Shown here piece after piece: positions 49,689 to 59,558 of a stretch of 64,000 nt of DNA. Position 1 is the first letter of the stretch; each line of letters starts with the position of its first letter. Made by a program: the position numbers and the translations under genes. The notes below the pieces were generated by a model. It was not told where the DNA came from, ran no database searches, and saw nothing but the letters and a program-made list of their open reading frames with translations. The stretch covers positions 3,420,261 to 3,484,260 of the forward strand of contig NZ_CP012373.2 of assembly GCF_001305575.3 (NCBI RefSeq). Direction: 5' to 3'. The DNA comes from Beggiatoa leptomitoformis. GTDB lineage: Bacteria; Pseudomonadota; Gammaproteobacteria; Beggiatoales; Beggiatoaceae.

Positions 49689-50887
49689 TGTCAAAACCGC
49701 AAACTGTTTTACTCATCACACTTTATCCTTATCATGGCGGTGTTTTAACCATGACAGAACAAGTGATTAGTTTTTTAAAGGAAGCGGGGTTATCTGTTAC
49801 ACTGGCGTATTACACTTCTTATAATCTCGCGCCTGATTTATCCGTTCCTTCATGGCAATTATTGCAAAAAAAACCGCAATATCGTCAAACGACGGTGTTA
49901 GGGGATGTGCCTGCTTATGAAATAGGGGTGTATCTTCCTGAATTAGAATATACGCGTTATTTACCATCAGCGATTTGGTTGGATGTGATTCAACAGTATG
50001 ATTATATTGTTGTTGTTTCTGGTAATATTTTGCCTGCAAATCCCGCCGTTGCGCTCAATAAACCTTGCCTTGCATGGATTGCTACGCCTTATCTGGCCGA
50101 TAAACAGGACAGGGCAAAACGTTATGCGTGGTATCGTCGTTGGTTAGATACATGGCTAGATACGCCTTGGTGTTTGACTTTAGAAAAACAGGTGTTACAA
50201 AAGGCAAAAACATTAGTTTTAAGTCATTATACAGCAAAGCAAATTCAGGAAATTCAGCCTGAAGCACAATTAACTCGTATGCCAATGCCGATTGATGCGA
50301 GCCTATTTTTTCCCGATTCGCATCATCCTTTACAAGGGCGAATTGGCTTTTCAGGGCGATTTGATGACCCTCGCAAAAATATCGCGTTATTATTTGCCGC
50401 ATTTAAGTTGTGTCGTGAGCAGGGTTTAGATATCACGTTAGCCTTAATAGGGGCAAAGGTTGATAAGCAAGCAAAATTGCAACAAGAAGCGGAAGCTTTA
50501 GGGATTGCACCTTACATTGAATTTTTAGATGAACGCCCTCGCCATGAGTTAGGCGAGTTTTATCGTTCATTAGATATATTTGTGATGCCTTCGCATCAAG
50601 AAGGTTTAGGAATTGCTGCTTTAGAAGCAATGGCTTGTGGTTGTCCCATTATTTCGACAACATGTGGTGGGCCTGAGGAATTTGTAAAAACGGGAAAAAA
50701 TGGATTTTTAGTAGATTTTGACCCACAAAACATGGCGCGGGCTATTCGTATTCTTTTGGAGAATCAGTTACTTTATGATTCAATGCGCTACTATGCATTA
50801 AAAACAATACAAGATAATTATAGTGAAGTATCAGTAAAACAGATATTTTGGGACGCATTTACCCAAACATTTACTGAACAACAATAA
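49688..50887 (+). CDS. GT4-family glycosyltransferase
   Basis: This 399-aa GT-B protein has an acceptor N-domain (ITLYPYHGGVLTMTEQVISF) and a donor C-domain with IGFSGRFDDPRKNIALLFAA, then MPSHQEGLGIAALEAMACGC, the E-x7-E nucleotide-sugar site, and PIISTTCGGPEEFV. It transfers an activated sugar to the growing glycan; donor and linkage cannot be told. Start is the ATG overlapping the FkbM stop. Confidence 0.93.
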   Translation: MSKPQTVLLITLYPYHGGVLTMTEQVISFLKEAGLSVTLAYYTSYNLAPDLSVPSWQLLQKKPQYRQTTVLGDVPAYEIGVYLPELEYTRYLPSAIWLDVIQQYDYIVVVSGNILPANPAVALNKPCLAWIATPYLADKQDRAKRYAWYRRWLDTWLDTPWCLTLEKQVLQKAKTLVLSHYTAKQIQEIQPEAQLTRMPMPIDASLFFPDSHHPLQGRIGFSGRFDDPRKNIALLFAAFKLCREQGLDITLALIGAKVDKQAKLQQEAEALGIAPYIEFLDERPRHELGEFYRSLDIFVMPSHQEGLGIAALEAMACGCPIISTTCGGPEEFVKTGKNGFLVDFDPQNMARAIRILLENQLLYDSMRYYALKTIQDNYSEVSVKQIFWDAFTQTFTEQQ

Positions 50888-50906
50888 TATAGCATAGGAT
50901 AATTGC

Positions 50907-51926
50907 ATGAAAACGATGTTAATTACAGGTGGTGCAGGGTTTATTGGGGTTAATGCAGCATTTATATTTGCACAAAAAGGCTGGAAAGTTACCATTTTAG
51001 ATAATCTTTCTCGTAAAGGCACGCCGAATAATTTAGCTTGGCTTAAACAACAAGTTGCAATTGATTTTAAACAAGTTGATGTTCGTGATTATCCTGCGTT
51101 AGTCAGTGTTTTTCAGCAACAATCTTATGATGTGGTGTTACATCTGGCGGCACAAGTTGCAGTCACTACTTCGGTTACAAATCCGCGTGAAGACTTTGAA
51201 ATTAACGCATTAGGAACTTTTAATGTATTAGAGGCGGTTCGCCAACACGCACCGAATGCGTTCGTACTCTATGCTTCTACCAATAAAGTTTTTGGCAAAA
51301 TGGAGCATTTAGGCACAGTTGAGCGTAATGGACGTTATGAATATGCTAACCTGCCGCATGGGGTTGATGAAACACAGTTATTAGATTTTCATTCTCCTTA
51401 TGGCTGTTCTAAAGGTGCGGCCGACCAGTATATGATTGACTATTCTCGCATTTATGGGATAAAAACGACGGTGTTTCGTCAATCTTGTATTTATGGGCAA
51501 CGTCAGTTTGGGGTAGAAGACCAAGGTTGGGTGGCATGGTTTATCATCGCCTCTGTGTTAAATAAACCCATTACGATTTATGGTGATGGTAAACAGATAC
51601 GGGACGTTTTGCATGTCGATGATTTAGTCAGCGCGTATGAAAGCGCGATTAATGCGCCTGATAAAGCCTGTGGGCAAGCCTTTAATGTCGGTGGTGGTGT
51701 AAATAATACGATGTCATTGTTGGAATTAATTGCATTGCTTGAACAAGGGTTAGGCAAAAAAATTCCGTTGACTTTTGATGCGTGGCGACCGGGCGACCAG
51801 CCTGTTTTTGTCTGTAATTTAAATAAAATTCAAACCACATTAGGCTGGACACCGCAAATCAGCACCACACAAGGGGTGAATAAGCTCATCCAGTGGGTGC
51901 GGGATAATGTGAATTTATTTGAATAG
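50907..51926 (+). CDS. NAD-dependent epimerase, CDP-paratose 2-epimerase-like
   Basis: This 339-aa extended SDR starts [20 protein letters not shown] and carries LDNLSRKGTPNNLAWL, HLAAQVAVTTSVTNPREDFE, LYASTNKVFG and SPYGCSKGAADQYM (catalytic Tyr-x3-Lys). The STNKVFG and NLSR-x-GT-x-NNL patterns match CDP-paratose 2-epimerases (RfbE/TyvE), which make CDP-tyvelose, rather than GalE. The CDP-paratose pathway genes are not in the window, so the real substrate may differ. Confidence 0.85.
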   Translation: MKTMLITGGAGFIGVNAAFIFAQKGWKVTILDNLSRKGTPNNLAWLKQQVAIDFKQVDVRDYPALVSVFQQQSYDVVLHLAAQVAVTTSVTNPREDFEINALGTFNVLEAVRQHAPNAFVLYASTNKVFGKMEHLGTVERNGRYEYANLPHGVDETQLLDFHSPYGCSKGAADQYMIDYSRIYGIKTTVFRQSCIYGQRQFGVEDQGWVAWFIIASVLNKPITIYGDGKQIRDVLHVDDLVSAYESAINAPDKACGQAFNVGGGVNNTMSLLELIALLEQGLGKKIPLTFDAWRPGDQPVFVCNLNKIQTTLGWTPQISTTQGVNKLIQWVRDNVNLFE

Positions 51927-52128
51927 AACGCCAGTTTCTATGCCATGAAATGATGCTAGTCGTTATGCATTGATAAATTTTGTCAATATATAATTAATTG
52001 GAGTATTTTCAAAGAAAATACGACTTTTACAGGAAAGTTACCACTAATAGATTGATTTCACGGTGCGTAAATTGGTATAGAGATAAATTCGTCGGATAAT
52101 CGATAATATAGTTTATGGGAAGTTAAGC

Positions 52129-52935
52129 ATGACTGATAATGTGGATTACTATCATTTTTATAGTACAGATAACCAAGAACGTATGCATCTTTACTCAACA
52201 AATAAAGATGTAACACAACATTGTTTATACCCTGTTCTTACAGAATTTATTGAAAAATTCAATTTAAGAACAGCTAAGATTTTGGAGGTTGGATCAGGTG
52301 TAGGATTATTTCAACATGTTGTAAAAGATTATCATGGCGTTGATGTGGCAGAATCTCTAAGCCAGTTTTATGAAAATCGAATGAGTTATAGCGTTATTAA
52401 AGATAATTGCTCTTACCCTTTTCCAGATCATACCTTTGATGCAATATTCACATTTAATGTATTAGAGCATATTCCCTCTCTAACGTTTGCATTAGAAGAG
52501 TTATTACGTGTTACTAAGCCTAATGGATACTTATTAATCCAAGCCGCTTGGCAAGTGCGTCCATGGGCATCAGAAGGGCTAGATGTAAGACCTTACTCCG
52601 ATTTAACGCTACGTCAGAAATTGTCTAAGGCAACAATTAAAATTAGAGAGTCCGTACTTTGGCGTTCTTTGTTCATCTTCCCTAAAAGATTGTTGAGAAC
52701 AATACGATTTCTTATGCAACGTAAAAACTCAACAATGTGGCAATTAGACTATAAAAAGCTTTCGCCAAATTACGATGTGTTTTGGCAAGCCGATAGTGAT
52801 GCTTGTAACCATATAGATATACATGCCCTCATAATTTGGTTTATGAGCAAAAACTGCTCAGTTATTACGTATCCCTCTTTAAAGTCAGCGTTTTTTGCAA
52901 GAACAGGGTATTTTATTGTAAAGAAGAATGGGTGA
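52129..52935 (+). CDS. SAM-dependent methyltransferase (class I)
   Basis: The 268-aa product starts at an ATG with GGAAG about 10 bases upstream. It has motif I ILEVGSGVGLFQHVV, a short VDVAESLSQFY loop, and FDAIFTFNVLEHIPSLTFAL with LLRVTKPNGYLLIQA. A basic tail with KRLLRTIRFL follows. It likely acts on the glycan or its lipid carrier; substrate unknown. A 202-bp gap before it suggests a possible separate promoter, but none is clear. Confidence 0.85.
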   Translation: MTDNVDYYHFYSTDNQERMHLYSTNKDVTQHCLYPVLTEFIEKFNLRTAKILEVGSGVGLFQHVVKDYHGVDVAESLSQFYENRMSYSVIKDNCSYPFPDHTFDAIFTFNVLEHIPSLTFALEELLRVTKPNGYLLIQAAWQVRPWASEGLDVRPYSDLTLRQKLSKATIKIRESVLWRSLFIFPKRLLRTIRFLMQRKNSTMWQLDYKKLSPNYDVFWQADSDACNHIDIHALIIWFMSKNCSVITYPSLKSAFFARTGYFIVKKNG

Positions 52936-52992
52936 TGCGTTTGCTCAATGATTTTCAATAAAAATGATTAACTTCTCATATTCAATCCATTA

Positions 52993-54180
52993 ATGACCAA
53001 AAAATATAAACTTGCCTTATTACCCTATCATCCTGTGCCTTATCAAGTGCCGTTTTATCGCGCATTACATGCTTATCCAGATATCGATGAAACCGTTTTA
53101 TATTTAGCAAAACGGGGAATAGAGGAAAAGTATGAACAAGAATGGAACACGGTGATTAAGTGGGATATTCCTTTATTAGAAGGCTATCACTATAAATTTA
53201 TGTGGAATATGACGTTTAATGATCAAAAAGCGATTATTGAACGGATAAATCCAGGTTTGCTATTAGAAATTGGACGTAAAAAATACGATGCGATTTTGAT
53301 AACAGGCTACAATTTTATCAGTGTTTACATTGCATTATTAGCCGCCAAAATTTCTGGAACAAAAGTTATTTTGCGTGCTGAGGCAACGCTGGGTAATCCT
53401 TCTACCTCTTTTCGGCGCAAAATTAAAAAATACTTGCTTTCGTGGTTATTAGCACGTTGTGATGCAGTAATGTACAGTTGCGAAGCAAATCGCCAATATT
53501 TTAAATACTTTGGCGCGACAGATAATAAATTATTCCCGCTCTTAAGCTCTGTCGATAATACCTACTTACAAGCAGCACAACCGCAAGCAGTACAACAAGC
53601 GCGACAATTACGCCAAGAACAAGGAATAGCACAAGATGCTAGTGTCTTTCTCTTTGTCGGACGTTTTACAGAACGAAAAAGACCACAAGATATTATTACC
53701 GCTTTTGCACAAGCAAATTTGTCCAATTCATGGTTAATTTTTGTCGGAGATGGACCTTTACGAGCTGAATTAACCCAACAAGCTGAACAGTTGGGGGTAA
53801 AAAATATCATTTTTACAGGCTTCAAAAATTCCAGTGAAATTCCTGCATATCTCGCTCTCGCTGATGTTTTTGTTCTACCTTCACAATATGACCCAACGCC
53901 AAAAGCCTTAAATGAAGCCTTAGTCTTTGGTTTACCTGCATTAGTCTCTCAAGGTATTGGAACTGCTACTGATTTAGTCAAAGATGCACAAAATGGTTTT
54001 ATCTTCGAAATTGGTAATACAGCACAATTAGCCAATTATATGAGTAAATTAGAAAAAAATAGCGAATTACGGATAACAATGCAAAAAGCCAGTTTAGTAG
54101 AAGTGGCAAAATGGACTCCTGAAGCTAATGCTCAAGGAGTAATGGATGCACTTAACTACTGCTTTAACGAGAAAAAATAA
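52993..54180 (+). CDS. GT4-family glycosyltransferase
   Basis: This 395-aa GT-B protein has a PF13439-like N-half (YHPVPYQVPFYRAL, ILITGYNFISVYIAL) and a Glycos_transf_1 C-half: FLFVGRFTERKRPQDIITAF, NSWLIFVGDGPLRAEL, then PSQYDPTPKALNEALVFGLP, where the E-x7-E is relaxed, and PALVSQGIGTATDLV. Substrates unknown. It is followed after 3 bp by a propeller-like protein gene, so these two are probably coupled. Confidence 0.92.
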   Translation: MTKKYKLALLPYHPVPYQVPFYRALHAYPDIDETVLYLAKRGIEEKYEQEWNTVIKWDIPLLEGYHYKFMWNMTFNDQKAIIERINPGLLLEIGRKKYDAILITGYNFISVYIALLAAKISGTKVILRAEATLGNPSTSFRRKIKKYLLSWLLARCDAVMYSCEANRQYFKYFGATDNKLFPLLSSVDNTYLQAAQPQAVQQARQLRQEQGIAQDASVFLFVGRFTERKRPQDIITAFAQANLSNSWLIFVGDGPLRAELTQQAEQLGVKNIIFTGFKNSSEIPAYLALADVFVLPSQYDPTPKALNEALVFGLPALVSQGIGTATDLVKDAQNGFIFEIGNTAQLANYMSKLEKNSELRITMQKASLVEVAKWTPEANAQGVMDALNYCFNEKK

Positions 54181-54183
54181 GTT

Positions 54184-55443
54184 ATGTCCATTTCTCCTAG
54201 CTTCGCAACCACAGGTCAACAACATCATTTTTTCGGCTATTATGACAAGTCACCATTAGACAAATCAGCGCGCCGTTTGCTCTGTTTACAGACGGATTTC
54301 ACTGATCGACTGCCCACTGCGGAAGACGTTGCGACAATTGGCTACTGGTCACTGACTGAGAAAACGTTCCATAAATTGGCGGAAACTCGCGCCTTTAACT
54401 GGCAACAAGGCTGTATGTTGCAATGGTTAGGGCCTGATTATGATAGATATATCATTTTTAATGATCGTGATGCAGAACACTTTATTTCTATTATTTTAGA
54501 TACCCAAACAGGCGAAAGAACAACTTTACCATCACCTATTTATAGTGTGCATCCTAATGGAAAAAGTGCAATAACTGTTGATTTTGAAAGGCTTTATTTC
54601 CCACGTCGTAGCTACGCCTACGCAGGTATCGAAAATGCTGCAAAAAATCAAAAAATGGTTGAAGGCGATGGAATTTTTTGGTTAGATTTTCAACAAAAAT
54701 CCTTACAACCCCTTATCAGTACGCAACAAATGTATGAGACAGAACACCTGTCTTCGATGGCATTTGGCGACCATTACCTAGAACATTTAATGTTCTGCCC
54801 TGATGGCGAACGCTTTTTATTTTTGCATCGCTGGGTGTTAGATGATGGTGGGATTTTTTCCCGTTTATATTCTGCACGAAAAGATGGGCGTGATATTCGT
54901 TTGTTGCTCAATAGTGGTAAAGTGACACACTTTAATTGGCTGGGTAATCAACAAGTTATTGCATGGGGGGGATTGCCTAACCCATTGAATAAACTCAGAC
55001 AACATCGTAGTTTAGTCAAATTACTGTTTAAACCATTATTACCGCTTTATCATCGTTTTATAAAAGGAAAACTCGCCAGAAAAATCAGCGGACAAGGTTA
55101 TATCCTGCTCAATGACGCGCTACAGACAAATGCTCATTTATTTGCAGAGCATTGTTTACAAGTAGATGGGCATCCCTCATGGAATCCGCAAAATCCCCAA
55201 TGGTTAGTGACAGATACTTATCAAGATGATGAATTTAATCAATGGCTTTACCTATACAATGTGCAAACAAAACAACTGATTATCGTCGATAAATTGCATA
55301 CACCGCCTGAGTTTGCAGATTCCCCAATGCGCTGTGATTTACACCCACGTTGGGATTTTACAGGGCGTTATATTTGTGTTGATTCACTCCATACAGGACA
55401 GCGACAAATGTATATTTATGATGTTGCCAACTTAATGAGTTAA
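54184..55443 (+). CDS. Propeller-like protein of unknown function in glycan cluster
   Basis: This 419-aa protein has no name I recognise. Its repeated strand pattern, HHFFGYYDKSPLDKSARRLL, SVHPNGKSAITVDFERLYFP, EHLMFCPDGERFLFLHRW, HPSWNPQNPQWLVTDTYQDD and LHPRWDFTGRYICVDS, fits a six-bladed TolB-like beta-propeller. There is no signal peptide, so it is cytosolic. It lies 3 bp after a GT4 gene and 3 bp before a CgeB-like gene. It may bind or process the glycan or scaffold the transferases; no catalytic motif can be claimed. Confidence 0.7.
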   Translation: MSISPSFATTGQQHHFFGYYDKSPLDKSARRLLCLQTDFTDRLPTAEDVATIGYWSLTEKTFHKLAETRAFNWQQGCMLQWLGPDYDRYIIFNDRDAEHFISIILDTQTGERTTLPSPIYSVHPNGKSAITVDFERLYFPRRSYAYAGIENAAKNQKMVEGDGIFWLDFQQKSLQPLISTQQMYETEHLSSMAFGDHYLEHLMFCPDGERFLFLHRWVLDDGGIFSRLYSARKDGRDIRLLLNSGKVTHFNWLGNQQVIAWGGLPNPLNKLRQHRSLVKLLFKPLLPLYHRFIKGKLARKISGQGYILLNDALQTNAHLFAEHCLQVDGHPSWNPQNPQWLVTDTYQDDEFNQWLYLYNVQTKQLIIVDKLHTPPEFADSPMRCDLHPRWDFTGRYICVDSLHTGQRQMYIYDVANLMS

Positions 55444-55446
55444 TTG

Positions 55447-56478
55447 ATGAAAATTCTTTTTATCTCTGACCGACTCAATACGGATGGACGTTCCTATCAA
55501 CGCAAATGTACGTTTGAGGAACTAGGATATACAGTGATTACTTATCCTGCTGTTCCTGTTGAAGATGTTAGAAAAAAACCATTATTCATAGACCGAGTTT
55601 TATGGAAATTAGGATTTCAACGAGATTTAACGCATTTAAATCAACAATTACCCATACTTGCCCAGCAACATCAGCCCGACATTATCTGGATTGAAAAAGG
55701 CAATACTGTCGCCCCTGCAACGTTACGTCGCCTAAAACAACGACTGCCACATAGCAAACTGGTTTCTTTTTCTGAAGATGATATGTTTGCCCGTCATAAC
55801 CGCTGTTGGTTTTATACGTGGGGGCTTAAAGAATATAACATTGTTTTTACAACTAAAAGCTATAATTGCCAACCAAACGAGCTACCTAGTTTGGGGGCTA
55901 AAAAAGTGGTTTTTATCGATAAATCTTATGATGCACAGACCCATTACCCGAGAATATTAAGTACCAAAGAACAACAAGACTTAGGGGGAGATGTTGGTTT
56001 TATTGGTTCTTATGAAAAAGAACGGGCAGAGAGTTTATTATTTTTAGCAAAAAACGGCATAAAAGTTCGTATTTGGGGAACAGGACACTGGCAAACGTTA
56101 CAAGGACAATCAGAAAGTTTATTGATTGAAAATAAACCATTATATGGTGAAAATTATTTAAAAGGGTTAGCGGCATTTAAAATTAATTTATGTTTTTTGC
56201 GAAAAGCTAATCGAGACTTACAAACCGATAGAACAATGGAAATCCCAGCTTGTGGCGGGTTTATGCTAGCAGAAAGAACAGAGGAACATTTACGTTTATT
56301 TGAGGAAGATAAAGAAGCTGTTTATTTCTCATCAGAATCAGAACTTTTAGAAAAAGTTCGTTATTACTTAAGCCATGAAACGGAACGACAAGCCATTGCA
56401 AGTGCTGCCCGTGTTCGCTGTATCAACAGCGGTTATAGCCATCATGAGCGATTAAAACAAATGCTTGCTTATTTATAA
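55447..56478 (+). CDS. CgeB-like glycosyltransferase
   Basis: The 343-aa product (ATG 55447) has a GT-B layout: MKILFISDRLNTDGRSYQRK, a central IIWIEKGNTVAPATL with FSEDDMF, and a C-half with GGDVGFIGSYEKERAESLLF, INLCFLRKANRDLQTDRTME and IPACGGFMLAERTEEHLRLF. The last matches the Glyco_trans_1_2 module of CgeB-type proteins (IPA-x-GG-x-x-L-x-E-R). It probably transfers a sugar in the same pathway as its neighbours. Confidence 0.87.
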   Translation: MKILFISDRLNTDGRSYQRKCTFEELGYTVITYPAVPVEDVRKKPLFIDRVLWKLGFQRDLTHLNQQLPILAQQHQPDIIWIEKGNTVAPATLRRLKQRLPHSKLVSFSEDDMFARHNRCWFYTWGLKEYNIVFTTKSYNCQPNELPSLGAKKVVFIDKSYDAQTHYPRILSTKEQQDLGGDVGFIGSYEKERAESLLFLAKNGIKVRIWGTGHWQTLQGQSESLLIENKPLYGENYLKGLAAFKINLCFLRKANRDLQTDRTMEIPACGGFMLAERTEEHLRLFEEDKEAVYFSSESELLEKVRYYLSHETERQAIASAARVRCINSGYSHHERLKQMLAYL

Positions 56479-56501
56479 ATTTACCAAGAAAGAGCCTAAG
56501 C

Positions 56502-57329
56502 GTGGAAACGAACAAACATTACTTACAACACTTAACACAAAAATTTGCATGGCTTTTTAAGCTCCGTCCTATGCCTTTAGCGACTTTTTTTGTGCGCTTA
56601 TTAGCCCCAGATGAACGTCGTAGAATTATTGAAACAGAACTCGGGTTAAAATTATATTTAGACCCTTTTTCGCATTTAGGGCATGAATTGGTTACAGTGG
56701 AACAATATGAACCTGAAACTGTTGCAATTTTTAAAGCAGAAATTCAAACAGGCAATATTGTTTTAGATATTGGAGCAAATGAAGGCTTTTTTTCTGCATT
56801 GGCAGGAAAATTAGTGGGTAATAATGGGCTATTGATTGCTATAGAGCCTCAATCTCGGTTACGTGATTTGATTGAAATTAACTTGCGATTAAATCAAGTT
56901 ACAAACTTTAAAATCTATAACAATGCGTTAGGGGGAGACCCTAATAGTACGATTGAAATGAAGCTATATCCTAGCTTGAATACAGGGGCTTCTAGTATCG
57001 TCCATCATTATCGATTTGCAAAAGAAACTGAATTAGTGAAATTTGTCGCTATTGAGACAATTTTTACAGAATCACAAATTCAACAGATTGATTTTGTAAA
57101 AGTAGATGTGGAAGGGTTTGAACATAAAGTGGTAGATGTATTATCGCCTTTTATTCAGCAAGGCAAGATTAAAAAATTGTTATTGGATTATCATGCCTCT
57201 TTATTGCGGGAACAAGGTATTAATCCCTTCGATATTCATCAGCATCTATTGAATAATGGGATGTTTGTAAAGCTTGGAAATCCTAAGGATTTATCCTCTT
57301 ATATTTTATATGAATATCGTGCTAGCTAA
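56502..57329 (+). CDS. FkbM-family methyltransferase
   Basis: The 275-aa product starts with GTG 56502. Motif I is NIVLDIGANEGFFSALAGKL, followed by LIAIEPQSRLRDLIEINL and the FkbM signature VAIETIF with QIDFVKVDVEGFEHKVVDVL and LLLDYHASLL. It is the second FkbM gene of the cluster, suggesting two different O-methyl positions. It is 23 bp after the CgeB-like gene. The 123 bp after it show nothing recognisable. Confidence 0.9.
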   Translation: METNKHYLQHLTQKFAWLFKLRPMPLATFFVRLLAPDERRRIIETELGLKLYLDPFSHLGHELVTVEQYEPETVAIFKAEIQTGNIVLDIGANEGFFSALAGKLVGNNGLLIAIEPQSRLRDLIEINLRLNQVTNFKIYNNALGGDPNSTIEMKLYPSLNTGASSIVHHYRFAKETELVKFVAIETIFTESQIQQIDFVKVDVEGFEHKVVDVLSPFIQQGKIKKLLLDYHASLLREQGINPFDIHQHLLNNGMFVKLGNPKDLSSYILYEYRAS

Positions 57330-57452
57330 TTTATGAAAATTAGCTCATTGTGGTTTTATCAAAATTGATAACAATATAATCGCAAAACCAGATGGTATTG
57401 GTATATCAATAAGTTACGCTTTTTGTAAACACACTTCAGTGGTACAATAATC

Positions 57453-58385
57453 ATGCTATCTCTTCCCCTCGAAGATAAAACTCCACCTGATTGGCAATTA
57501 CCTCAGGATAGTATTATAGAATCAATAAAAAAACCTCTAAGATTAGCTATATATCCTCATTATTTAAAAATGATGTCACCTATTTTACGGCAACGCTTTG
57601 CAAAATTTGATGAGCGTAACTTACCAATTGATCAATGGTTTTGGTGGCCAAGAGGGTTTGAATTTGAATTGCTACGTTATCGTTTGAATCAAATATTTAC
57701 CATAAATAGTAAATCTGTTCTTATTGCAGGTTGTGGACAAGGACGTGATGTGACTACATGGTTAAAATATAAGCCATCTCAAATAGTGGGAGTGGAGTAC
57801 TTCAATTATCGTCGTTCGTGGGATTTATTTACTGAGAAATATGCTGAACAAGTACCCATACAATTTATTCAGGGCGATTTAACAAATTTATCTGATATTC
57901 CTGATAACACATATGACATCATCGCCTCAGATGCTGTGTTTGAGCATTTGAAAGATTTACCAGCTGTTTTAAAAGAATTTTATCGAATCCTGAAGCCTAC
58001 AGGGGTTATGTACGCAACCTTTGGACCATTATGGTATAGCTGGGGCGGAGATCATTTTTCGGGTAAGGATAATACAGGGTTCAATCATCTTTTATTAAAG
58101 CAAGAGGATTATTTAACATATATCAATAATTATGAGCGTATTGGAGTTACTTATATAAAGAATTTTTTGCAAGAAAATATGTTTAGTTATTTAAAACCTT
58201 ATGAATATATCGACGCATTGCATAATCAAGGATTCTCAAAGCGGTGGTTAGGTTTTGCTATTTCACCACAAGCCGTTGATTTTTTTGTGACACATCCAAC
58301 AATTGCAGGTTCTTTAACTCAAAAAGCCTCAATATTGGATTTATTTGTTTGCGGGATTAGTGTTGTTTATCAAAAAAGACCATGA
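57453..58385 (+). CDS. SAM-dependent methyltransferase with FGPLW motif
   Basis: This 310-aa protein shows SVLIAGCGQGRDVTTWL (motif I), QFIQGDLTNLSDIPDNTYDI, IASDAVFEHLKDLPAVLKEF and GVMYATFGPLWYSWGGDHFS. The YATFGPLWYS segment parallels YGYFGPLWSS in the giant fusion protein at 16099-20076, so the two belong to one methyltransferase subfamily. Its last four bases (ATGA) overlap the next glycosyltransferase, implying coupled translation. Confidence 0.87.
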   Translation: MLSLPLEDKTPPDWQLPQDSIIESIKKPLRLAIYPHYLKMMSPILRQRFAKFDERNLPIDQWFWWPRGFEFELLRYRLNQIFTINSKSVLIAGCGQGRDVTTWLKYKPSQIVGVEYFNYRRSWDLFTEKYAEQVPIQFIQGDLTNLSDIPDNTYDIIASDAVFEHLKDLPAVLKEFYRILKPTGVMYATFGPLWYSWGGDHFSGKDNTGFNHLLLKQEDYLTYINNYERIGVTYIKNFLQENMFSYLKPYEYIDALHNQGFSKRWLGFAISPQAVDFFVTHPTIAGSLTQKASILDLFVCGISVVYQKRP

Positions 58386-59554
58386 AAGTCACAACCTCTT
58401 GTTATAACCGTTTTTGGATTTTTGATGAAGCTTATCAATTGCAACGTTTAGGCGTGTTGCATCGGTTGATTAATGATTATCCTAAATTCATGACCCGTCG
58501 CTGGCAGATTGCAGACGATAAGGTTACTTCTTTGTTACTAAACGGGATTTATGGGCGAGTAACGCGCAAAGTGTTTCCATGGGTTTCTTTTCAAACACGT
58601 AGCCAGATTACTCACTCCAGTATTCTATTCTTTGCAAAACGACTCCCACATTATTTGCCTTTAGATTCAGATATTTTTATTGGTTTAACAACGTATTCAT
58701 TAGAAACCATAGAGCGTGCAAAACAGCATGGCATCACAACCTTAGTGGAGCGTGGTAGTTTTCATCCTAAAACTGAGTTCGATTTGTTACGAGAGGAATG
58801 TCAACGGTGGGGCGGTAGCGTTGCGCACTTACAGAAGCATTATGATTGGGTAATTGCACGAGAAAATGCGGAGTATCAAGCGGCTGACCATATCATGGTG
58901 TTGAGTAATCCTGCTAAAAAAAGCATGATAGCCGAGGGTATTCCTGCTGAAAAAGTTTTTGTTAATCAATGTGGTGTTGATTTGCAACTGTTTCAGCCGG
59001 CTGAAAAACAAGATACGGTTTTTCGGGTTATTCAATGTGGTGGGATAGACCAGCGCAAAGGAGTGCCGTATTTATTGCAGGCTTTTAGCGAGTTAAAACT
59101 ACCCAATTCTGAATTATGGTTTATTGGGGGGGGGCTGGAAACCTCTAATTTACAATCTGTTATTCAAAAGTATCGGGCGGATAATATTGTTTTTAAAGGG
59201 GGTTTTCCACAGCAAGAATTAGCAAAATTATATACTCAGGGGTCTGTGCTTGTCCTTGCTTCAATTACCGATGGATTTGGGATGGTTGTCCCTCAGGCGA
59301 TGGCTTGCGGTTTGCCCGTTGTAGTCACAGAAAATGTGGGAGCGAGTGATTTAGTGACTGAGGGTGAAAATGGCTTTATTGTTCCGATTAGAAAGGTTGA
59401 AGCCTTAAAGGAAAAATTGCTTTATTTATATGAGCATCAACAGAGGGCTAAAGCGATGGGTTTGGCGGCTTATCAAGCTGTTAAGCAAGGGCAAACATGG
59501 GATGATTATGGCGAGCGGTTGGTGAGTTTTTTAAAGCGAGTACATCCTCAATAA
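58382..59554 (+). CDS. GT4-family glycosyltransferase
   Basis: The 390-aa GT-B protein begins MKVTTSCYNRFWIFDEAYQL and has LVERGSFHPKTEFDLL, HIMVLSNPAKKSMIAEGIPA, NQCGVDLQLFQP, then FRVIQCGGIDQRKGVPYLLQ and the donor site DGFGMVVPQAMACGLPVVVT (Gln replaces the second Glu of E-x7-E) with ENVGASDLVTEGENGF. Substrates unknown. It overlaps the methyltransferase upstream by 4 bp and is followed after 4 bp by a GT2 gene. Confidence 0.92.
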   Translation: MKVTTSCYNRFWIFDEAYQLQRLGVLHRLINDYPKFMTRRWQIADDKVTSLLLNGIYGRVTRKVFPWVSFQTRSQITHSSILFFAKRLPHYLPLDSDIFIGLTTYSLETIERAKQHGITTLVERGSFHPKTEFDLLREECQRWGGSVAHLQKHYDWVIARENAEYQAADHIMVLSNPAKKSMIAEGIPAEKVFVNQCGVDLQLFQPAEKQDTVFRVIQCGGIDQRKGVPYLLQAFSELKLPNSELWFIGGGLETSNLQSVIQKYRADNIVFKGGFPQQELAKLYTQGSVLVLASITDGFGMVVPQAMACGLPVVVTENVGASDLVTEGENGFIVPIRKVEALKEKLLYLYEHQQRAKAMGLAAYQAVKQGQTWDDYGERLVSFLKRVHPQ

Positions 59555-59558
59555 TCTT

